DNA from: Chrysochromulina parva
Taxonomy: Eukaryota > Haptophyta > Prymnesiales > Chrysochromulinaceae
NCBI GenBank assembly: GCA_002887195.1
Contig: PJAB01000461.1
Span: 1-26,291 of the forward strand
Reading direction: 5' to 3'
DNA length: 26,291 nucleotides
Below, one piece after another: positions 24,601-26,291 of the stretch. Every line of letters begins with the position of its first letter. Within the stretch, counting starts at the first letter, position 1. A program made the position numbers and the translations under genes. The notes under the pieces were generated by a model. It made no database searches. It was not told the DNA's origin and saw nothing but the letters and a program-made list of their open reading frames with translations.

Positions 24601-26291
24601 ACGTACTATTCGAACAACCCACGTACTCCGCCGCCGCCACCAGGCTCGTACTACATCTACGCGCCTGCCCCTGGGATGTATGGAGCACCTTCAGCGCCGA
24701 CGGGCTCTGGACGTCGCCAGCTCAGCGGGGTGCTTCCGTCGGGAGCGCGTCTTCGCATCCTCGATCACGAGCACTTTGCTTTCGACGACGTTCAATCTCG
24801 TCGCCGTCAGCTGCAGGGGTCATCCGAGGTCTGTACAGAGACCGTGAGCATCGTCATCGCCTCGCCCACACTTGCCATCGGCGGATCGGCTGCTGCTGAG
24901 GCTATCTTGCAGTTGCTCAACGAGACGATGTCGGTTCTTGCTAATGTATCGTGCCCTGGTTCGACGTTGAACATGAGCGTTAGCGTCCAAGCTCGGGTGG
25001 CCATCGACCCGTCGGCTGCAGTGCCTGCGGGACTGTCGGTCACGATGTCGCCTCCGCCCTCGCCGCCTCCCTCATTGCCACCTTCCCCCCCGCCATCGTT
25101 GCCACCGGCGCCGCCACCACCTTCGGTGCCGCCGCCCAGCCCAGTGGCTCCTCCACCATCACCTGAGCCTTCACCACCGCCGCCGCCAACACCAGATCTC
25201 CCCCCTCCGCGTCCACCACCCGGGACGCCGCCAGCGACTCCTCCACCGCGGAGCCCCCCGCCTTCTCCCCCGCCGCCGCCATCGCCGGGCCCACCAGAGC
25301 CATCGCCGCCGCCGCCGCCACCGCCGCCGTCGTCGCCGCCGCCGTCCCCTGAGCCGTCACCACCGCCCCCTCCTTCGCCCTCGCCTCCTCCTCCACCCAC
25401 CACACCTCCTCCATCGCTGCCGCCGCCGGCGCTCTCGCCGGACCCGTCGCCGCCGCCGCCTCCGGCGCCTTCGACGCCCGAGCCATCACCGCCTCCGGCC
25501 CTGCCTCCCCCAACCCCTCCGTCGCCGTCACCGGAGCCTTCGCCTCCCCCGCCTCCGTCGCCCTCGCCACCTTCGCTCCCGCCGACGTCACCTCCGCCGC
25601 CTCCGCCGCCTCAGCCGCTGTCGCCGTCGCCGTCGCCGCCACCGCCGCCGGCGCCGTCGACGCCCGAGCCATCTCCACCCCCTCCTGCTCCGCCGGCACC
25701 ATCGCCACCGCCGCCCACCCCGCCTCCTCCATCGCCAATGATGCCGCCGCCGTCGCCGCCGCCTCCTGCGCCGCCAGCACCCTCGCCGCCGCCGCCTACC
25801 CCGCCTCCTCCATCGCCGCCGCCGCCAAGGCCGCCGCCTCCCTCGGCACCACCGCCTTCGCCTCCGCCGCCGTCTCCACCCCCTCCTTCACCTCGGTCAC
25901 CAGAGCCTTCGCCACCGCCACCGCCACCGCCGGCGCCGCCTCCGCCCTCGATACCACCGCCGCCGTCGCTGCTGCCGCCGCCGCCGTCGTCGCCGCTGCC
26001 GTCGCCGCCGCCGCCGCCGTTGCCGTCGACGCCCGAGCCATCGCCCCCTCCGGCGCTGCCTCCTCCGTCGCGTCCGCCACCTTCGCCGCCGCCGCCGATG
26101 CCGCCGCCGCCGACACCACCACCTCCCATTTCCCCCGAGCCATCGCCACCACCTCCACCCTCTCCCGATGCGCCGTCGCCCTTCCGACCCCCTCCGCCCT
26201 CTCCACCGCCGTCACCTCCGCCATCGCCGCATCCTTTGCCGCCGCCGCCTCCCTCCCCCTTTGCGCCTGAGCCGTCGCCACCCCCTCCCTC
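21682..26291 (+). CDS. Secreted GT8-type glycosyltransferase fused to an extensin/pherophorin-like SPPPP stalk (3' end beyond window)
   Basis: One frame stays open from ATG 21682 to the window edge (1536 codons, no stop), so the gene is partial. Residues 1-19 (RPFVALWALLAGAITGA) form a signal peptide. Residues about 30-430 are a GT8-like domain: HPLNLLRFYLPLL then LLFDDDV with the DxD metal/sugar-nucleotide motif at D175-D177, WNFGITLVHLDRW (N319), and HFAGSKK (H409, G412, K415), the conserved H-x-x-G-x-x-K. This layout is closest to plant GAUT-like retaining transferases. An acidic DEDDAEDDEED insertion with a duplicated TxFLGTIG interrupts it. Residues about 454-640, 717-1010 and 1121 onward are SP-rich repeats typical of O-glycosylated wall proteins. 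Two small Cys-containing globular segments (about 641-716 and 1011-1121) and a Tyr-rich YYIY patch (990-993) are embedded. Substrate is unknown. It is likely secreted or Golgi-lumenal. Confidence 0.85.
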   Translation, partial: MGRPFVALWALLAGAITGARSTDPPPTFAPGCSPADTVRACILSDRPEMMLAVLRSAHASASPRTCISWDLFTTDTERIERLMQDDPLEGVPHRHSVRVTTLLDAEMALEERGVTPVWMRSAFRKGVGGDPRRTLWSLRDPASDSDPKHSHPLNLLRFYLPLLPQMQHGRVLLFDDDVCVQDDLRELYHAGPVDSPGRSAHGPAVIASCQMQQWDSSRGGFRIRTGEYTYADTPFLGTIGAPAGYPICADEDDAEDDEEDTSFLGTIGVVALPCASGDCDKAVVTVQKRCAPGALEPKLTQLHSEISGLNTFRNETAWNFGITLVHLDRWRASGIDRRFERWFVANEHFAFFAPNTISFGLGVAYLALAGQVECWPEGTILDGLGFLTWQDFEASDMDTVDVEDYTVLHFAGSKKLPAAEQATCSAAHITAMLKQPMTMQRRLQLAGGYTPASGVPPPSPELSLSPEPSPPPPPSPDSPPPSPPPLRPPSTPPPRSPPPSPPPPPSPFAPEPSPPPSRPRPSMPPSPPSAPPSPPTVSPPSPMAHGTVSPEPSPPPPPAPDLPPPSASPLRPPSPPPPRSPPPSPPPPPSPFAPEPSPPPSRPRPSMPPSPPSAPPFPPGAAPPSPPTAPPPPSLPPPPTFASVGVQGDACTNGAACAGQLTNDVLSATSSIGSVTAGGSTASTALNVGLNIQTQLSPSGLAALQAALGMGSTPNPAALPPPPALALPPPATSPPTAVFPPPSGSPPPPSPPPPFPSPPSPSPPPSTSPSPSPPSPSPTPPPPSTPSPVPPPPAPPSPSSPPAPPPPREPSPPSIPPPPASPPFQPSPPAEPPLPPGAPPPPASPPLPPFSPPPPSPPPAPPLNPTTSPASPPPPAPPTPPLNPTTSPAKPPPSFPAAAPKSPPPAFPAAAPKSPPPLFPAFSPGSPPLGMAPLPSTPPPTLGMAPSPSTPPGTASSTTQGSPSLPALPPPAATYYSNNPRTPPPPPGSYYIYAPAPGMYGAPSAPTGSGRRQLSGVLPSGARLRILDHEHFAFDDVQSRRRQLQGSSEVCTETVSIVIASPTLAIGGSAAAEAILQLLNETMSVLANVSCPGSTLNMSVSVQARVAIDPSAAVPAGLSVTMSPPPSPPPSLPPSPPPSLPPAPPPPSVPPPSPVAPPPSPEPSPPPPPTPDLPPPRPPPGTPPATPPPRSPPPSPPPPPSPGPPEPSPPPPPPPPSSPPPSPEPSPPPPPSPSPPPPPTTPPPSLPPPALSPDPSPPPPPAPSTPEPSPPPALPPPTPPSPSPEPSPPPPPSPSPPSLPPTSPPPPPPPQPLSPSPSPPPPPAPSTPEPSPPPPAPPAPSPPPPTPPPPSPMMPPPSPPPPAPPAPSPPPPTPPPPSPPPPRPPPPSAPPPSPPPPSPPPPSPRSPEPSPPPPPPPAPPPPSIPPPPSLLPPPPSSPLPSPPPPPLPSTPEPSPPPALPPPSRPPPSPPPPMPPPPTPPPPISPEPSPPPPPSPDAPSPFRPPPPSPPPSPPPSPHPLPPPPPSPFAPEPSPPPP
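22378..22485 (+). repeat. 84-bp-offset short duplication inside the GT8 domain
   Basis: ACG(CC/TC)ATTCCTCGGCACGATCGGC-like sequence occurs at 22378-22401 and again at 22462-22485, 84 bases (28 codons) apart. It encodes TPFLGTIG and TSFLGTIG on either side of an acidic DEDDAEDDEED insertion. The repeat brackets the insertion in frame. Confidence 0.8.
23074..23532 (+). repeat. 207-bp direct repeat in the Pro-rich stalk
   Basis: Positions 23074-23280 and 23326-23532 are nearly identical, offset 252 bases (84 codons). They encode the same SPEPSPPPP to PSAPP segment including FAPEPSPPPSRPRPSMPP. Part of the unit recurs in a more diverged form near 25,165-25,290. The stalk seems to have grown by in-frame segmental duplication. 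Confidence 0.88.

Noticed and set aside
23025..26281. Several minus-strand Gly-rich or Ala-rich open frames opposite the stalk
   Set aside because: They are reverse complements of CCN-rich codons (GGN, GCN). The plus strand has a signal peptide, a GT8 domain and one unbroken frame.

Overview
The window is nuclear DNA from a GC-rich, unicellular eukaryote, most likely a microalga such as a haptophyte or a similar chromist; the exact group is an inference. The reasons are eukaryote-only protein families (EXO1, a KDM3-type JmjC demethylase, a YVH1-type zinc domain, a FAM227-like protein), at least one spliceosomal-type intron, long monocistronic genes without operon spacing, and an extensin/pherophorin-like Ser-Pro-rich secreted protein. 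I see no rRNA, tRNA, CRISPR array, insertion sequence or intact transposon.

Layout. An AAAACAC-type minisatellite (1-116) precedes a minus-strand EXO1-like nuclease gene (3400 to 431) split by one 156-bp intron built of two tandem units. Divergent from it is a plus-strand protein with TSP3-like calcium loops and a Trp-rich C-terminal module (3613-4836). Next on the plus strand come a KDM3-like histone demethylase fused to a chromodomain and two nearly identical Tudor-like modules (5267-8653), and a YVH1/DUSP12-like protein whose phosphatase signature is destroyed while its zinc domain is intact (about 9350-11707). A 1.5-kb gene-poor stretch with a 31-bp dispersed repeat follows. Then come three minus-strand genes: a PAN / Pro-rich / TM / LRR membrane protein with probably incomplete ends (15631 to 13220), a FAM227-like protein (18656 to 17067), and an ARM-repeat protein with a long disordered N-terminus (21277 to 18914). 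Divergent from the last is the largest gene, a secreted GT8-type glycosyltransferase fused to a very long SPPPP-rich stalk. It stays open from 21682 to the window edge and is therefore partial.

Functionally the genes look like an ordinary mixed eukaryotic neighbourhood (DNA repair, chromatin, ribosome assembly, possibly cilia, cell surface), not a pathway. The interest lies in individual architectures: a reader-eraser fusion, a pseudophosphatase that keeps its ribosome-assembly module, a glycosyltransferase carrying its own extensin-like stalk, and an intron that is a tandem duplication with repeated branch-point-like CTGAT motifs. Coordinates of starts and introns come from reading the sequence only; no transcript evidence was available.
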